From assembly GCA_029783825.1 (NCBI GenBank), contig JAREIK010010496.1:1-64000 (forward strand): a stretch of DNA of 64,000 bases, in the 5' to 3' direction. The notes under the pieces were generated by a model. It worked only from the letters and a program-made list of their open reading frames with translations. It was not told the DNA's origin and searched no databases. The translations under genes were made by a program, and so were the position numbers. Source of the DNA: Sapria himalayana. Its lineage: Eukaryota; Streptophyta; Magnoliopsida; Malpighiales; Rafflesiaceae. This document shows positions 1-13,441 of the stretch, piece after piece (positions within the stretch are counted from its first letter, which is position 1; each line of letters begins with the position of its first letter).

Positions 1-931
1 GTGTAGACATATAATTCAATAAAGTCATTAAGCCCAAAACCACCATAAACTCAAACCATTAAATAGTTATACCCGAATAATAAATCATAAATCTCATTTT
101 TATTAGTATTCATTATATTATATATATACATTTTAATTATTTTTAGTTTATTTTTATGAAATATAAATTAAAAATAAATTAATTTGAAACAATATAATTT
201 AAAAAATTTATTTTTGTTCAAAAAATATATAATCTTATAAATGTATACATAAATTTAATAATTTAAAAATTTAAAATTAATAATTAGTAAACTATTTCAC
301 TTTGATTTTGATCATTTTAGGTTTTGTAAATATATTTTAAACAATATTTATCTTATTAATAATTGTTTATTAATCTTTTATATGATCATTATCATAATAT
401 ATATCGATATAATTGTTTATATTGAATTTACATGATATATAATTTTTAAGATCATCATAACTAAATATAGTATTCATATTTCAAAAAAATTTTAAAATTG
501 TTATAGTTCCAAAGGTTATATTCTTCAAAAATGAGAACAAATAACAAAAACAATTTTTTGTTATTTTATTTTTTAAATAAAACCTATAAACTACTAAATG
601 CCTAAACACTTAAATCACAAAATTTTTAAATCCCAAAACTTCTAAATATATAATCTTTTAAACCTGTATATTTTATCTTATTAATAATAGTTTTATTTAA
701 TATCTATCTTATTAATATATTTTACTTTGATTTTGAATCAATTTAGGTTTTGCAAATAAATTTTATTTAATATCTATCTTATTAATAATAGTTTATTAAT
801 TTATTTTATTATCGTCATCTTAATATCTATAAAAAAATTTATTTATATTGAATTTACATAATATATAATTATTTAGATTATTATAACAAAATAATATTTT
901 CACATTTTAAAAAAATTTTAAAATTATTAAG

Positions 932-957
932 TTTTCAAAGGTTATAACCTTTGAAAA
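932..957. repeat. Perfect 26-bp satellite palindrome
   Basis: Perfect dyad with half-site TTTTCAAAGGTTA and centre TTATAA. This is the commonest form of the element found once per monomer. It could be a dimeric protein-binding site or a cruciform-forming site; no function is shown by the sequence. Confidence 0.9.
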
Positions 958-2532
958 TAAGAAAAAATATAAAAATAAATTTTTTGTTATTAGATTTTTT
1001 AATTAAAATCTATAAACCACAAAATACCTAAATTCTTAATGACTAAACTCCTAAACCCCGAAGCCCATAAATAAATAAGCCTTTAAATTAGTATAATCTA
1101 AATAATAAATAATAAATCTCATTTTTATTAGTATTCATTATAATTTTAAATATTCATTTTAATTATTTATAAGTTTATTTTTATAGAAATATTAATTACA
1201 AAATATATTATTAGTGAGACAGATATAATATAAATAATTTATTTTTCATCAAAAAAATATAAAATCATAAAAAGAGGCAAAATTTTTAAAACAAAATATT
1301 ATTATTTAGTAACTTATTTTAATATAATTTTGAATAATTTTAGATTTTGCAATTATATTTTAATTTATATCATTCTAATTAATAATAGTTTATTAATTTA
1401 TTTAATGATCAAAATTATAATATCAATTAATAAAATTATTTTTATTGATTTTACCTTATATATAATTATCGAGATTATTAGATGTAAATATTATATTCAT
1501 ATTTTAAAAAAAATTAAAATTATAATATTTTCGAAGGTTATAAGCTTCAAAAATTAGATAAAATCACTTAAGGCATAAACACTTAAATGAATAAACCCCA
1601 AAACACCTAAATACTTAAACCATTAAACCTGTATATCCTGAATAATAAATAATAAATCTCAATTTTATTTGTATTCATTATAATTTTAAATATTTATTTT
1701 AATTATTTATTAGTTTATTTTTATAGAATTATAAATTACAAAATAAATTATGAGGAAGACAAATATAATTTAAATAATTTATTTTTAATAACAAAATTAT
1801 AAACATATAAAAAAAGCAAAATATTAAAATATATTATTATTTAGTAATATATACTTTGATTTTGAATAAATTTAGATTTTGCAATTATATTTTAAATAAA
1901 ATCTATATTAATAATAGTTTATTAATTTATTTATTGATCATTACTATAATATCTAGCAATGTGATTACTTATATTGAATTTAAATGACTTATATTTATTA
2001 AGATTATTATAACTAATTATTATATTTAAATTTGAAAAAAATTTATAAATTTTTATATATTCAAAGATTATAACCTTCAAAAATTAAAAAAAAATATAAA
2101 TAAATTTTTTATATATCATTGTTTAAATAAAACTTATAGACCACTAAATGTCTAAACACTTATATCTATAAACTCCTAAACACAAAAGCCCCTAAATACT
2201 TAAAACTTTAAACTCGTAAAACTTAAATATAATTTAAATAATTTATTTTTCATCAAAAAAAAATATAATCTTATAAATTAAAGCAAAAACTAAAAAACAA
2301 AAATTATTATTTGGTAATACATTTTACTTTGATTCTGAATAATTTTAGGTTTTTCAATTATATTTTAATTTATATCTATCATATTAATAATATCATATTA
2401 ATTTATTTTTTGATAATTGATATCATATATATCAATAAAATTGTTTATATTTAGTTTATATTATATATAATTATAATTATTCTTATTACAAAATATTGTA
2501 TTCACATTTTAAAAAAAATTAAAATTATTATA

Positions 2533-2560
2533 TTTTCAAAGGTTATATAACCTTTGAAAA
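2533..2560. repeat. Perfect 28-bp palindrome, expanded centre
   Basis: Same arms as the 26-bp form, but the centre reads GGTTATATAACC instead of GGTTATAACC. The extra TA keeps the dyad perfect. Confidence 0.9.
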
Positions 2561-4475
2561 AATATTAGAAAATATCAAAAATAATTTTTATGTTATTTCA
2601 TTTTTTAAATAAATCCTAAAATCTACTAAATGCTTAAACACTTAAGTCAATAACTCTGAAATCTTGAAAACCCTAAATAGATAATCCTTTTAAACTAGTA
2701 TACCCTAAATAATAAATAAAAAATCTCAATATTAATTTTTTCATTATAATTTAAAATATTAATTTAATTATTTATTCGTTTATTTTTATTAAATATTAAT
2801 TACAATATATATTATGAGTTAGACAAATATAATTTATATAAATTATTTTTCATCAAAAAATATAGATAAACTTATAAAAATAACAAAAAATTTCAAAACA
2901 AAATTTATTATATAGTAATATACTTTACTTTCATTCTGAATCATTTTAGGTTTTGTAATTATATTATAATTAATATCTATCTTATTAATAATAGATTATT
3001 AATTTATTTTTTGATCATTATTAGAATATTTATCAATAGAATATTTTATATTGAATTTATATGAAATATATATATAATGATTATTATAACTAAATATTGA
3101 ATTTACTTTTGATAAAAATTTAAAAATTATTAATTTTTCAAAGGTTATAACATTTGAAAATATCAAAAAATAATAAAAATAAATTTTTTGTTTATTTATT
3201 TTTTAAATAAACCCTATAACCACTAAATGAATACACAGTTAAATCAGTAAACTCATAAACCTCGTAATGCCTAAATAAATAAACCATTAAACCATTATAT
3301 ACTACTTAATAATTAATAAATCTAATTTTTATTTCTATTTTTTATAATTTTAAATATTTATTTTAATTATTTATTACTTTATTTCTATAGAAATATTTTT
3401 TACAAAATAAATTATGAGTGCGAGAAATAAATTTAAATAGTTTTTTTTAATCAATAAAAGTATTTACGCTTATATAATAAGTAAATTTAAAAATTAAAAA
3501 TTATTATTAAGATATTTTACTTTAATTTTGAATCAATTTGGGTTTTGTAAATATTTTTTAATTAATATCTATCGTATTATTAATAGTTTATTAATTTAAT
3601 TTTTGATCATTATTATAATATCTATCAATAAAATTGTTTGTATTGAATTTATATGATATATAATTATTAATATTATTATAACTAAATATTTTATTCACAA
3701 TTCAAAAAATTTTAAATATTATTATATTTTCCAAGATTATGACCTATGAAAATGAGAGAAAATTAATTTTTTATATTTTATTTTATTGTTTAAATAAAAC
3801 CTATAAACCACTAAATGCCTAAAAACATAAATTACTAAGCTCCTAAATGACAAAACATCTAAATACTTAAATAATTAAACTAGTATACATTAATAATAAA
3901 TCATAAATTTCATTTTAATTTTTATTTAGTTTAATTTTAAATTTTTATTTTAATTATTTATTAGTTTATTTTATAGAAATATTAATTACAAAATAAATTT
4001 TTAGTTAGATTGATCTAATTTAAATTAAACCGGTATACCCTAAATAATAAATAATAAATAATAAAACTCATTTTTTTTCATTATAATTTTAAATATTCAT
4101 TTTAATTATTTATTTGAATATTTTTATATAATTATTAATTACAAAATAAATTATGAGTTAAACAAATATAATTTATATAAATTATTTTTCATCTAAAAAT
4201 TATAAAAAAACTTTTTAAAAGAAAAAAAAATATCAAAACAAAAAATTATTATATTGTAATATATTATGCTTTTCTTCTGAATCATTTTAATATTTGTAAT
4301 TATATTTTAAATGATATCTATCTTATTATTAATCGATTATTAAGTAATTTTTTCATCATTATTAGAATATTTATCAATAAAAATGTTTATATTGATTTTA
4401 TATGAGATATAAATATAATGATTATTATGACTAAATATTCTATTCACTATTGAAAAAAATTTTAAAATTATTATA

Positions 4476-4501
4476 TTTTCAAAGGTTATAACCTTTGAAA
4501 A
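4476..4501. repeat. Perfect 26-bp satellite palindrome
   Basis: Consensus form, half-site TTTTCAAAGGTTA. It lies in the long monomer that carries a 150-bp partial duplication beginning near 4025. Confidence 0.9.
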
Positions 4502-5835
4502 TGTGAAAAAAAAATATTTTTTATTTTTTATTCTATTGTTTAAGTAAAACCTATACGCCACTAAATTCCTAAGGATTTAAATCACTAAACTACAAAATTC
4601 TGATACCTCTATATAGAAAATCCTTTAAATCGATATACTCTAAATAATAATTATTAAATTTTATTTTTATTTGTTTTCTTTATAATTTAAAAAATTCATT
4701 TTGATTGATTAGTTTTTTATTTTTATATATGTATTAATTATAAAATAAATTATGAGTTAAAAATATAATTTATAAAAATTATTTTTCATCAAAAAATTGA
4801 TAAGCTTATAAAAATCTTAAAAATTTAAAAACAAATAATTATTATTTAGTAATATATTTGCTTTGCCTTTTGAATCATTTTAGGTTTTGATATTATATTT
4901 TAAGTAATATCAATCTTATTCATAAAATATTTTTAATTTATTTTTTGATAAGTATTAGAATATCTATCAATAAAATTGTTTATATTGAATTTATATGATA
5001 TATAATTATTATGATTATTATAAATATATATTGTATCCACTTTTGAAAAAAATTTAAAAATTATTATATTTTCAAAGGATATAATCTTAAAAAATGAGAA
5101 AAAATAATAAAAATAAATTTTTAGTTATTTTATTTTTAAAATAAAACCTATAGACCATTAAATGCTACTTACTTAAATTAATAAGCTCATAAACCCCGAA
5201 ACACCTGAATACATAAAGATTTTAACATCTATATACTACTTAATTAATAAAAAATCACATTTTTATTTCTATTTATTATAATTTTAAATATTTATTTTAA
5301 TTATTTATAGTTTAATTTTTTAGAAAAATTAATTACAAAATAAATTTCGAGTGAGACAAATATTATTTAAATAATCTATTTTTAATCAAAATAAAATATA
5401 AGCTTATAAATAAAAATTTAAAATTTAAATATTATTATTTAGTAATATATTTTGATTTGATTTTGAATCATTTTATGTTATGTAAATATATTTTTATTAA
5501 TATTTATATTATTAATAAAAGTTTATTAATTTAATTTTTGATCATTATTATATTATCTATCATTAAAATTGTTTATATTGAATTTATATGAAATATAATC
5601 AGTAAGATTAATATAATTATACATGGTATTCCCATTTCAAAAGATTTTAAAAATTATTTTATTTTCAAAGGTTGTAACCTTTGAAAATCAAAAAAAAATC
5701 AAAAAAGAATTTTTTATTTTTATTATATAAATAAAACCTATATACCACTAAATGCCCAAAAACATAAATTGCTAAACTCCTAAACAAGAAAACCCCTAAA
5801 TAATCGATCCATTAAACCGGTATACCATATATAAT

Positions 5836-6405
5836 TGTAGGGCAATTATGCTTCCACGGTTGTGAGATTGAGATACAGAAACATAGAAACAAGAGAAAAC
5901 AAGCTAAATATATATATATATCCCAATTCAGCAACCATCCATGATATAATCAAAAAACGATAAATAAACACTGAAAATAACGTGGTTCGCTAGTCGCTCA
6001 GTATGACTAGCTAAATCCACCAGAAAATGTTTTGGCATTACAGATTAAAGCAACAGAAATGTCTTATAGTATGCAGCACACAGAATAGTAGTGATAAATC
6101 GCACAGAGAGAAGAGAGTGAGACGATTAACAGTTCCACGGTTCCAAAAAGAGCCACCCGAAAATAAAATTGGAAAACATTATATATTAAAATTTCTCTTG
6201 GTTCTTTTAACTTGAGCGTCTCGGATCATGAGACAGGTCAGGCTCTGCTCCAATTTCGGCCTGCTGTCCGGTCAGCGAGACCTCCGTTATTGTGCTACTT
6301 ATGGATCCCCGGCCTTTTAATATTTACTTTCCTACACTTACATGAAAATATTAAAAAAGAAAAAATATTTGTTTATACAAATAGATTATCAAAAAATAAA
6401 TTACA
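5836..6405 (+). mobile_element. Solo LTR, probably Ty1/copia type (copy A)
   Basis: A 570-bp island of more balanced base composition inside the satellite. It begins TGTAGGGCAATTATGC and ends ATAAATTACA, giving the TG...CA ends of an LTR; the start resembles the TGTTGGGAA start common in plant copia LTRs. A TATA-like run lies near 5906-5922. There is no adjacent primer-binding site, gag-pol or second LTR, so it looks like a solo LTR left by LTR-LTR recombination. A diverged copy in opposite orientation lies at 52,928-53,492. Flanks read ATAAT on the left and TATAT on the right, so no clean 5-bp target duplication survives. The strand assignment assumes the TG end is 5'. A non-autonomous terminal-repeat element is the main alternative. 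Short open frames inside it show no recognisable domain. Confidence 0.7.
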
Positions 6406-7435
6406 TATATAGTCATAATAAATCTTAAATCTCATTTTAATTTGTATTTATTATAATTTTAAATAGTCATTTTAAATATTTATTAGTTTATTTTTTATAT
6501 AAATATTAATTACAAAATAAATAATTAGTCAGACAAATATAATATTAATAATTTACTTTTAATAAAAAAATATAATCTTATAAAAAGAAGTAAAAATTTA
6601 AAAACAAAAAAATATTATTTAGTAATAAATTTTACATTGATTTTGAATCATTTAGGTTTTATAATTATATTTTAATTTATATCTATCATATTAATAATAG
6701 TTTATTAATTTATTTTTTGATAATTGATATCATATCTATCAATAAAATTATTTATAATAATTTATATTATATATAATTATAATGATTATTATTACTAAAT
6801 ATTTTATTCACATTTAAAAAAATTTTAAAATCATTATATTTTCAAATGTTATAACCTTTGAAAATGTGAAAAAAAAACAAAAATAATTTTTTTGTTATTT
6901 CATTGTTTAAATAAATCCTATAAACCACTAAATGCCTAGATACTTAAATCAATAACTACTAAATCTCGATAACCCTATATAGATAATCATTTAAAACCGG
7001 TATACCCTAATTAATAAATAATAAATCTCAATATTATTTTTTTCATTATGATTTAAAATATTCTTTTTAATTATTTATTCGTTTATTTTTATATAATTAT
7101 TAATTACATAATAAATTGAGTTAGACAAATATAATTTATATAATTATTTTTCATCAAAAAAATATAGAAAAACTTTTTAAAAGAAAAAATATTCATAACA
7201 AAAAATTATTATATAGTAATATATTTTGCGTTGCTTCTAAATCATTTTATGTTTTGTAATTATATTTAAATTGATATATATCTTATCAATAATATATTAT
7301 TAATTTATTCTTCGATCATTATTAGAATATTTATCAATAAAAATATTTATATTGAATTTATATGATATATAAATATAATGATTATTACAACTAAATATTG
7401 TATTCAATTTTGAAAAAAATTTAAAAATTATTTTA

Positions 7436-7461
7436 TTTTCAAAGGTTATAACCTTTGAAAA
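7436..7461. repeat. Perfect 26-bp satellite palindrome
   Basis: Consensus form with half-site TTTTCAAAGGTTA. Confidence 0.9.
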
Positions 7462-8324
7462 TATCAAAAAATAATAAAAATAAATGTTTTGATATTTTTT
7501 TTAAAAAACCTCCTATAAACCACTAAATGCATGCACAGTTAAATTAGTAAACTCCTAAACCCCGTAATGCCAAAATACATAAACCAATTAACTGCTATAT
7601 ACTACTTAATTATTAATAAATCTAATTTTTAATTCTATTTATTATAATTTTAAATATTCATTTTAATTATTTATTAGTTAATTTTTATAGAAATATTTAT
7701 TACAAAATAAATTATGTGTGCGACATATATAATTTTAAAAATATATTTTCTTATAAAAGAAGTAAAAATTTAATAATTTAAAATTGTTATCTAGAAATAT
7801 ATTTTACTATAATTTTGAATGAATTTGGGTTTTGTAATTATTTTTTAATTAATATCTATCTTAATATCAATAGTTTATAAATATAATTTTGATCATTATT
7901 ATAATATATATCAATAAAATTGTTTACATTGAATTTATATGATATATAATTATTAATATTATTATAACTAAGTATTGTATTCACATTTTAAAAAATATTT
8001 AATATTATTATATTTTCAAATGTTATAACATATGAAAATGAGAAAAAATTATAGAAATTTTTTTTGATATTTTATTTTTTTAAATTAAACGAATAAACCA
8101 CCAAAAGCCTAAAAACATAAATCACTAAAATCCTAAATTAAAAAACCTCTAAATACATAATCCATTAAACTGGTATACAGTAATAATAAATCATAAATCT
8201 CATTTTAAATTTTATTGAGTATAATTTTAAATTTTTATTTTAAATATTTATCAGTTTATTTTTATAGAAATATTAATTACAAAATTAATTATTAGTGAGA
8301 AATATATAATTTAAATTAAACCGG

Positions 8325-11300
8325 TATCGCTAAATAATAAATAATAAATAATAAATCTCATTTTTTTTATTATAATTTTATATATTCATTTTAATTAATT
8401 ATTTGTTTATTTTTATAAATATATTAATTACAGAATAAATGATTAGTTTGAAAAATATAATTTATATAAATTAATTTTCATCAAAAAATATACATAAACT
8501 TTTTAAAATAATAAAAAAATTCAAAACAAAAAATTATTATATAGTAATATATTTTGCTATGGTTCTGAATTATTTTAGGTTTTGTAATTATATTTTAATT
8601 GATATCTTTCTTATTAATAATATATTATTAATTTATTTTTTGATCATTATTAGAATATTTATCAATAAAATTGTTTATATTGAATTTATATGATATATAA
8701 ATATAATGATTATTATAACTTAAGATTGAATTCACTTAGAAAAAGATTAAAAATGCATTGTATTTTTAATGGATATAACCTTTGAAAATATCAAAAAATA
8801 ACAAAAATCAATTTTTGGTTATTTTATTTTTTAAATAAAACATATAAACCACTAAATGCATATATAGGTAAATCAGTAAACTTTTAAATACATAAACCAT
8901 TAAACCACTATATACCACTTAATAATTAATAAATCTAATTTTTATTTTATTTATTATAATTTTAAATGTTGATTTTAATTTTTTATTAGTTTATTTTTAT
9001 AAAATATTTATTACAAAATAAATTATGAGTGCGAGAAATATAATTTGAATAATTTATTTTTAATCAAAAAATATATATACTTTAATAAAAGAAGTAAAAA
9101 TTTAAAAATTAAAAATTATTATAGAGCAATATATTATAGTTAAATCTTGAATCGATTTGGGTATTGTAAATTTTTTTAATTAATATCTATCTTATTATTA
9201 ATAGTTTATTAATTTAATTTTTGATCATTATTATATTATTATCAATAAAATTGTTTATATTGAATTTATATGATATAAAATTATCAATATTAAAATAACT
9301 AAATATTGTATTCACATTTCAAAAAATTTTAAATATTATTATATTTTCAAAAGTTATAACCTATGAAAATGAAAAAAAAATTACAAATTTATTTTGTTAT
9401 TTTATTATTTAAATAAAACATATAAATCACTAAATGCCTAAAAACATAAATTGCTAAACTCTTAAATGACAAAACCTCTAAATACTTAAAACATTAAACA
9501 GGTGTACATTAATAAAAAATCATAAATCTCAATTTAATTTTTATTAAGTCTAATTTTAAATTATTATTTTAATTATTTATCAGTTTATTTTTATAGAAAT
9601 ATTAATTACAAAATAAATTATTAGTGAGACATATCTAATATAAATAATTTATTTTCTTCAAAAAAAATATATCCTTATAAAAAGAGGCAAAATTTTAAAA
9701 ACAATAATTTATTATTATGTAATATATTTTATTTTGATTTTGAATCATTTTAGATTTTGCAATTATATTTTAATTTATATCATTCTTATTAATGATAGTT
9801 TATTAATTTTTTATTGATCATTATAATAATATGTATTAATAAAATTATTTATATTGAGTTTACATTATTTATAATTATTAAGATTATTATTACTGAAAAT
9901 TATATTCACATTTTAAAAAAATTAAAAATTATTATATTTTCAATGGTTATAACCTTCAAAAATTAAAAAAAAATCAAAAAATTTAATTTTTTTTTCATTC
10001 TTTAAATAAAAACTATAAATCACTAAAGTCCTAAACACTTAAATCACTAAACCCCAAAACACCTAAATACTTAAACCATTAAACTAGTATATCCTCAATA
10101 ATAAATAATAAATCTTAATTTTATTTGTATTCATTATAATTTTAAATATTCATTTTAATTATTTATTAGTTTATTTTTATAGAATTATAAATTAAAAATA
10201 AATTATGAGGAAGACAAATATAATTTAAATAATTTACTTTTAATAAAAAAAATATAAACTTATAAAAAGAAGCAAAACATCAAAAAAATTATTATTTAGT
10301 TAATTATTTTATTTTGATTTTGAATACATTTATGTTTTGCAAATATATTTTAAATAAAATTTTCTTATTAATAATAGTTTATTAATTTATTTTTTGATCA
10401 TTACTATAATATCTATCAATATAATTGTTTATATTGAATTTACATGATATATAATTATTAAGATTATCATAACTAAATATAGTATTCACATATAAAAAAA
10501 ATTTAAAAATTGTTATATTTTCAAAGGTTATAACCTTCAAAAATGATAAAAAATAACAAAAATAAATTTTTTTTATATAATTGTTTAAATAAAACTTATA
10601 AACCATTAAATGCCAAAACACATAAATCTCTCAACTCCTAAACCCCGAAGCCTCTAAATACTTAAACCTTTAAACTCGTAAACCTTAAATATAATTTAAA
10701 TAATATATTATAATATTAATTACAAAATAAATTTTGAGTGATACAAATATAATTTAAATAATTTATTTTTCATTAAAAAAATATATAAGCTTATAAAAAG
10801 AAGCAAAAACTAAAAAACAAAAATAATTATTTAGTAATAAATTTTACATTGTTTTTGAATCATTTTAGGGTTTTTAATTATATTTTAATTTAAAACTATC
10901 ATATTAATAATAGCATATTAATTTATTTTTTTATAATTGATATCATATCTATCAATAAAATTATTTATATTTTGTTTATATTATATATAATTATAATGAT
11001 TATTATTACTAAATATTGAATTCACATTTTAAAAAAAATTTAAAATTATTATATTTTCTAAGCTTATCACCTTTGAAAATGTGAAAAAATATCAAAATTA
11101 ATTTTTTTGTTATTTCATTGTTTAAATAAAACCTATAAACCACTAAATGCCTAAAAACATAAATCACTAATCTCATAAATGACAAAACCTTTAAATACTT
11201 AAACCATTAAACTGGTAAACATTAATAATAATTCACAAATCTCATTTTAATTTTTATTCAGTATAACTTTAAATTTTTATTTTAATTATTTATCAGTTTA

Positions 11301-11370
11301 TTTTTATAGAAATATTAATTACAAAAGAAATTATTAGTGAGACAGATCTAATTTAAATTAAAATAGTATC
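8325..11370 (+). repeat. About 3.05-kb extra block of monomers in segment A
   Basis: Both ends sit at the same point of the same long monomer variant (the truncated copy starting near AAATTAAACCGG or its equivalent). In segments B and C, the monomers equivalent to those at about 8013 and about 11,797 are directly adjacent (51,430/50,695 and 56,660/57,395). The block therefore looks like a gain in A, or a loss in the ancestor of B and C, by unequal exchange between two like monomers. Boundaries are by eye. Confidence 0.6.
10020..10083 (+). repeat. 8-bp-phased NNNYTAAA array (example)
   Basis: Eight consecutive 8-mers in strict phase, including TCACTAAA, GTCCTAAA, CACTTAAA and TACTTAAA. Phase continues weakly into CTAGTATA. 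The CTAAA core resembles degenerate CCCTAAA telomere units, but the period is 8, not 7. Confidence 0.85.
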
Positions 11371-12271
11371 CCTAAATAATAAAAAATGAATCTCATTTTT
11401 TTATTATAATTTAAATATTCATTTTAATTATTTATTTGTTTATTTATATATAAATATTAATTACAAAATAAATTGAGCTAGACAAAAATAATTTATGTAA
11501 ATTATTTTTCATCAAAAAATTATAGATAAAATTTTTAAAAGAAAAAAAATTTTCAAAACAAAGAATTATTATATAGTAATATATTTTGCTTTGCTTCTGA
11601 ATCACTTTAGGATTTGTAATTATATTTTAATTGATATCTATCTTATTAATAATAGATTATTAATTTATTTTTAGATCATTATTAGAATATTTATCAATAA
11701 AATTGTTTATATTGAATTTACATGATATATAATTATTAAGATTATTATAACTAAATATTATATTTACATTTGAAAATAATTTAATAATTATTATATTTTT
11801 AAAGGTTATCATCTTTGAAAATGAGATAAAATCACAAAAATAAATTTTTTGTTATTTTATTATTTATATAAAAACCTATCAACTACTAAAGGCCTAAATG
11901 CTTAAATCATTAAACTCCTAAACCTCAAAACCCAAAAACCCTTAAATACTTAATCATTTAAACCATCTTTGAAGATTTAAGTATTTATAAATAATATATA
12001 AATATCTATCAATAAATAATAGTTTATTAATTTATTTTTTGATCACTATTATATTTATATTTATATTTAGTTTATTAATATCTATCAGTAAAATTGTTTA
12101 TTTTTAATTTACATAATATATAATTATTAAGTTTATTATAACTAAATATAGTATTCACATTTGAAAAAAATTTAAAAATTATTATATTTATAAAGGTTAT
12201 AACATTCAAATTGATAAAAAATTTGACAAATAATTTATTTGTTATTTCATTATTTAAATAAAACAAATAAA

Positions 12272-12335
12272 CTACTAAATGCCTTAACACTTAAATCACT
12301 AAACTCCTAAACTCCAAAATACTTAAACCAATAAA
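12272..12335 (+). repeat. 8-bp-phased NNNYTAAA array (example)
   Basis: Eight units in strict 8-bp phase from CTACTAAA to CCAATAAA. It shows that the periodicity survives substitution within units. Confidence 0.85.
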
Positions 12336-12897
12336 CGAGTATACCCTAAATAATTAATCAAAAATCTCATTTTTATTTGTATTCATTATAATTGCAATAT
12401 TCATTTTAATTATTTATTAGTTTATAGTTATAGAAATATTAATTGAAAAATAAAATTATGAATGAGACAAATATAATTTAAATAATTTATCTTCATCAAA
12501 AAAATTTATAAGCTTATAAAAAGAATCAAAAATTTAAAAATAAAAAATTATTATTTAGTAATATATTTTACTTTGATTTTGAATCGTTTTAGGTTTTTAA
12601 AATATATTTTAATTAATTTCTATCTTATTAATAATAGTTTATTAATCTATCTTTTGATCAGTATTATAATATCGATCAATAAAATTATTTATATTATATT
12701 TACATGATATTTAATTTTTATGATTATTATAATTAAATATTGTATTAACATTTGAAAAAAATTTAAAAATTATAATGTTTTCAATGGTTATAACCTTGAA
12801 AATGAGAAAAAATCGTAAAAATAATTTTTTTGTTATTTAATTATTTTAATAAAACCTATAAACCACAAAATACCTTAATACTTAAATTACTAAACTC

Positions 12898-13364
12898 CTA
12901 ACACTGATATTGCTACGCCACACACACATAGCGATAGACCACAGTACACACGTGCACATATTCTTGTCCATTTTAAGATAGCATTTAGAAGGGCCAGCAA
13001 GTACTGGAAACAACCAGAAGTATGGGCCACTACTTGTAGAGGGCCCCACTAGCAAGCTGGGATGATAACATTCAGACAACTGAGTAACCCAGCAAAGTGG
13101 TCGGGAGTAAACCCATGAGTAGCTGGAGTGGGCCTAATCAGGTAGCATAGATGGTCACCCAACCGTCGCCCAACAAGAGTAGCATGTATTCATATGCTTG
13201 GAATTATTAGGCATTATATTTTTCTATGTGTTTTATGCAAAGAATCATTAAGGTGCATAGGATTTGGTTGGCTTGCCTAAATTAGTCAGCCTTTTAGTCT
13301 CTTGTATGGTGTGTGCTTAAATGATAAATATAGTGTGTATTTTCCAAAAAGAACAAAAAAAACA
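12898..13364. other. Non-satellite island, left part, unidentified
   Basis: Sharp change from satellite to a more GC-balanced sequence just after an ...AAACTCCTAA unit, beginning near CACTGATATTGCTACG. It holds a short CA run (CCACACACACA), GC-rich stretches near 12,990-13,060 and 13,130-13,175, and ends in an A-rich tract near 13,345-13,365. Open frames are under 70 codons and show no known domain. It could be a piece of an LTR, untranslated DNA from a transposed gene, or captured single-copy DNA. It is absent from the two other island copies in the window. Confidence 0.6.
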
Positions 13365-13441
13365 ATAAACCCTAAACTTTAAATCTTAAACCTTAAACCA
13401 TAAACTATAACCCTAACCCATAAACCCTAAATCCTAAATCT
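13365..13441 (+). repeat. Degenerate plant-type telomere repeat patch
   Basis: About 77 bp rich in CCCTAAA-like units: TAAACCCTAAAC, TAACCCTAACCC and TAAACCCTAAATCC, interspersed with TTAAACC variants. The register is 6-8 bp and imperfect. It matches the Arabidopsis-type telomere unit (CCCTAAA) better than the 8-bp satellite arrays do. It is an interstitial patch within the 12.9-14.5 kb island, not a chromosome end. Confidence 0.7.

Larger units (their letters stand above)
1..5835 (+). repeat. Satellite array segment A1, forward orientation, about 590-bp monomers
   Basis: Tandem copies of the window's AT-rich satellite. Copies are marked by palindromes, perfect or degraded, near 511, 932, 1530, 2060, 2533, 3140, 3730, 4476, 5070 and 5662; spacing is mostly about 590 bp, with shorter (about 420-475) and longer (about 740) intervals that reflect internal deletions and a 150-bp partial duplication near 4025. 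After each palindrome comes an 8-bp-phased NNNYTAAA stretch, then about 450 bp of A+T. The first monomers (1 to about 3,300) match the order of variants seen at about 16,925-20,100, so a higher-order unit of up to about 16.5 kb is visible. No coding sequence is credible: open frames are short, repeat with the monomer and are rich in I, N, Y, F and K, as expected of A/T-only DNA. Confidence 0.9.
6406..12897 (+). repeat. Satellite array segment A2, forward orientation
   Basis: Continuation of the satellite after the LTR. Palindromes lie near 6839, 7436 (perfect), 8013, 8763, 9343, 9935, 10,518, 11,050, 11,797, 12,190 and 12,783. Two intervals of about 750 bp (8013 to 8763, and 11,050 to 11,797) contain the same extra partial monomer. 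A marker at about 11,960-11,985 (TTTAAACCATC next to TTTGAAGATTTAAG) is an internal fold-back of the 8-bp array; it recurs at about 57,555 and, inverted, at about 50,540, showing that this part of the array is a copied higher-order unit. No genes. Confidence 0.9.

Noticed and set aside
932..957. Palindromes as rho-independent terminators or bacterial operators
   Set aside because: The setting is eukaryotic satellite DNA with no genes next to the sites.
1330..1557. Reading frame of 75 codons, rich in Ile, Asn and Tyr
   Set aside because: It is a translation of the A/T-only part of the satellite; equivalent frames recur in many monomers on whichever strand the array lies. No initiation context or domain.
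6027..6412. Two overlapping short frames (6027-6215 and 6212-6412)
   Set aside because: They lie inside the solo LTR, have no domain, and are not open in the second LTR copy.
12882..13079. 65-codon minus-strand frame in the GC-richer island
   Set aside because: No recognisable motif; it runs across the satellite/island junction.
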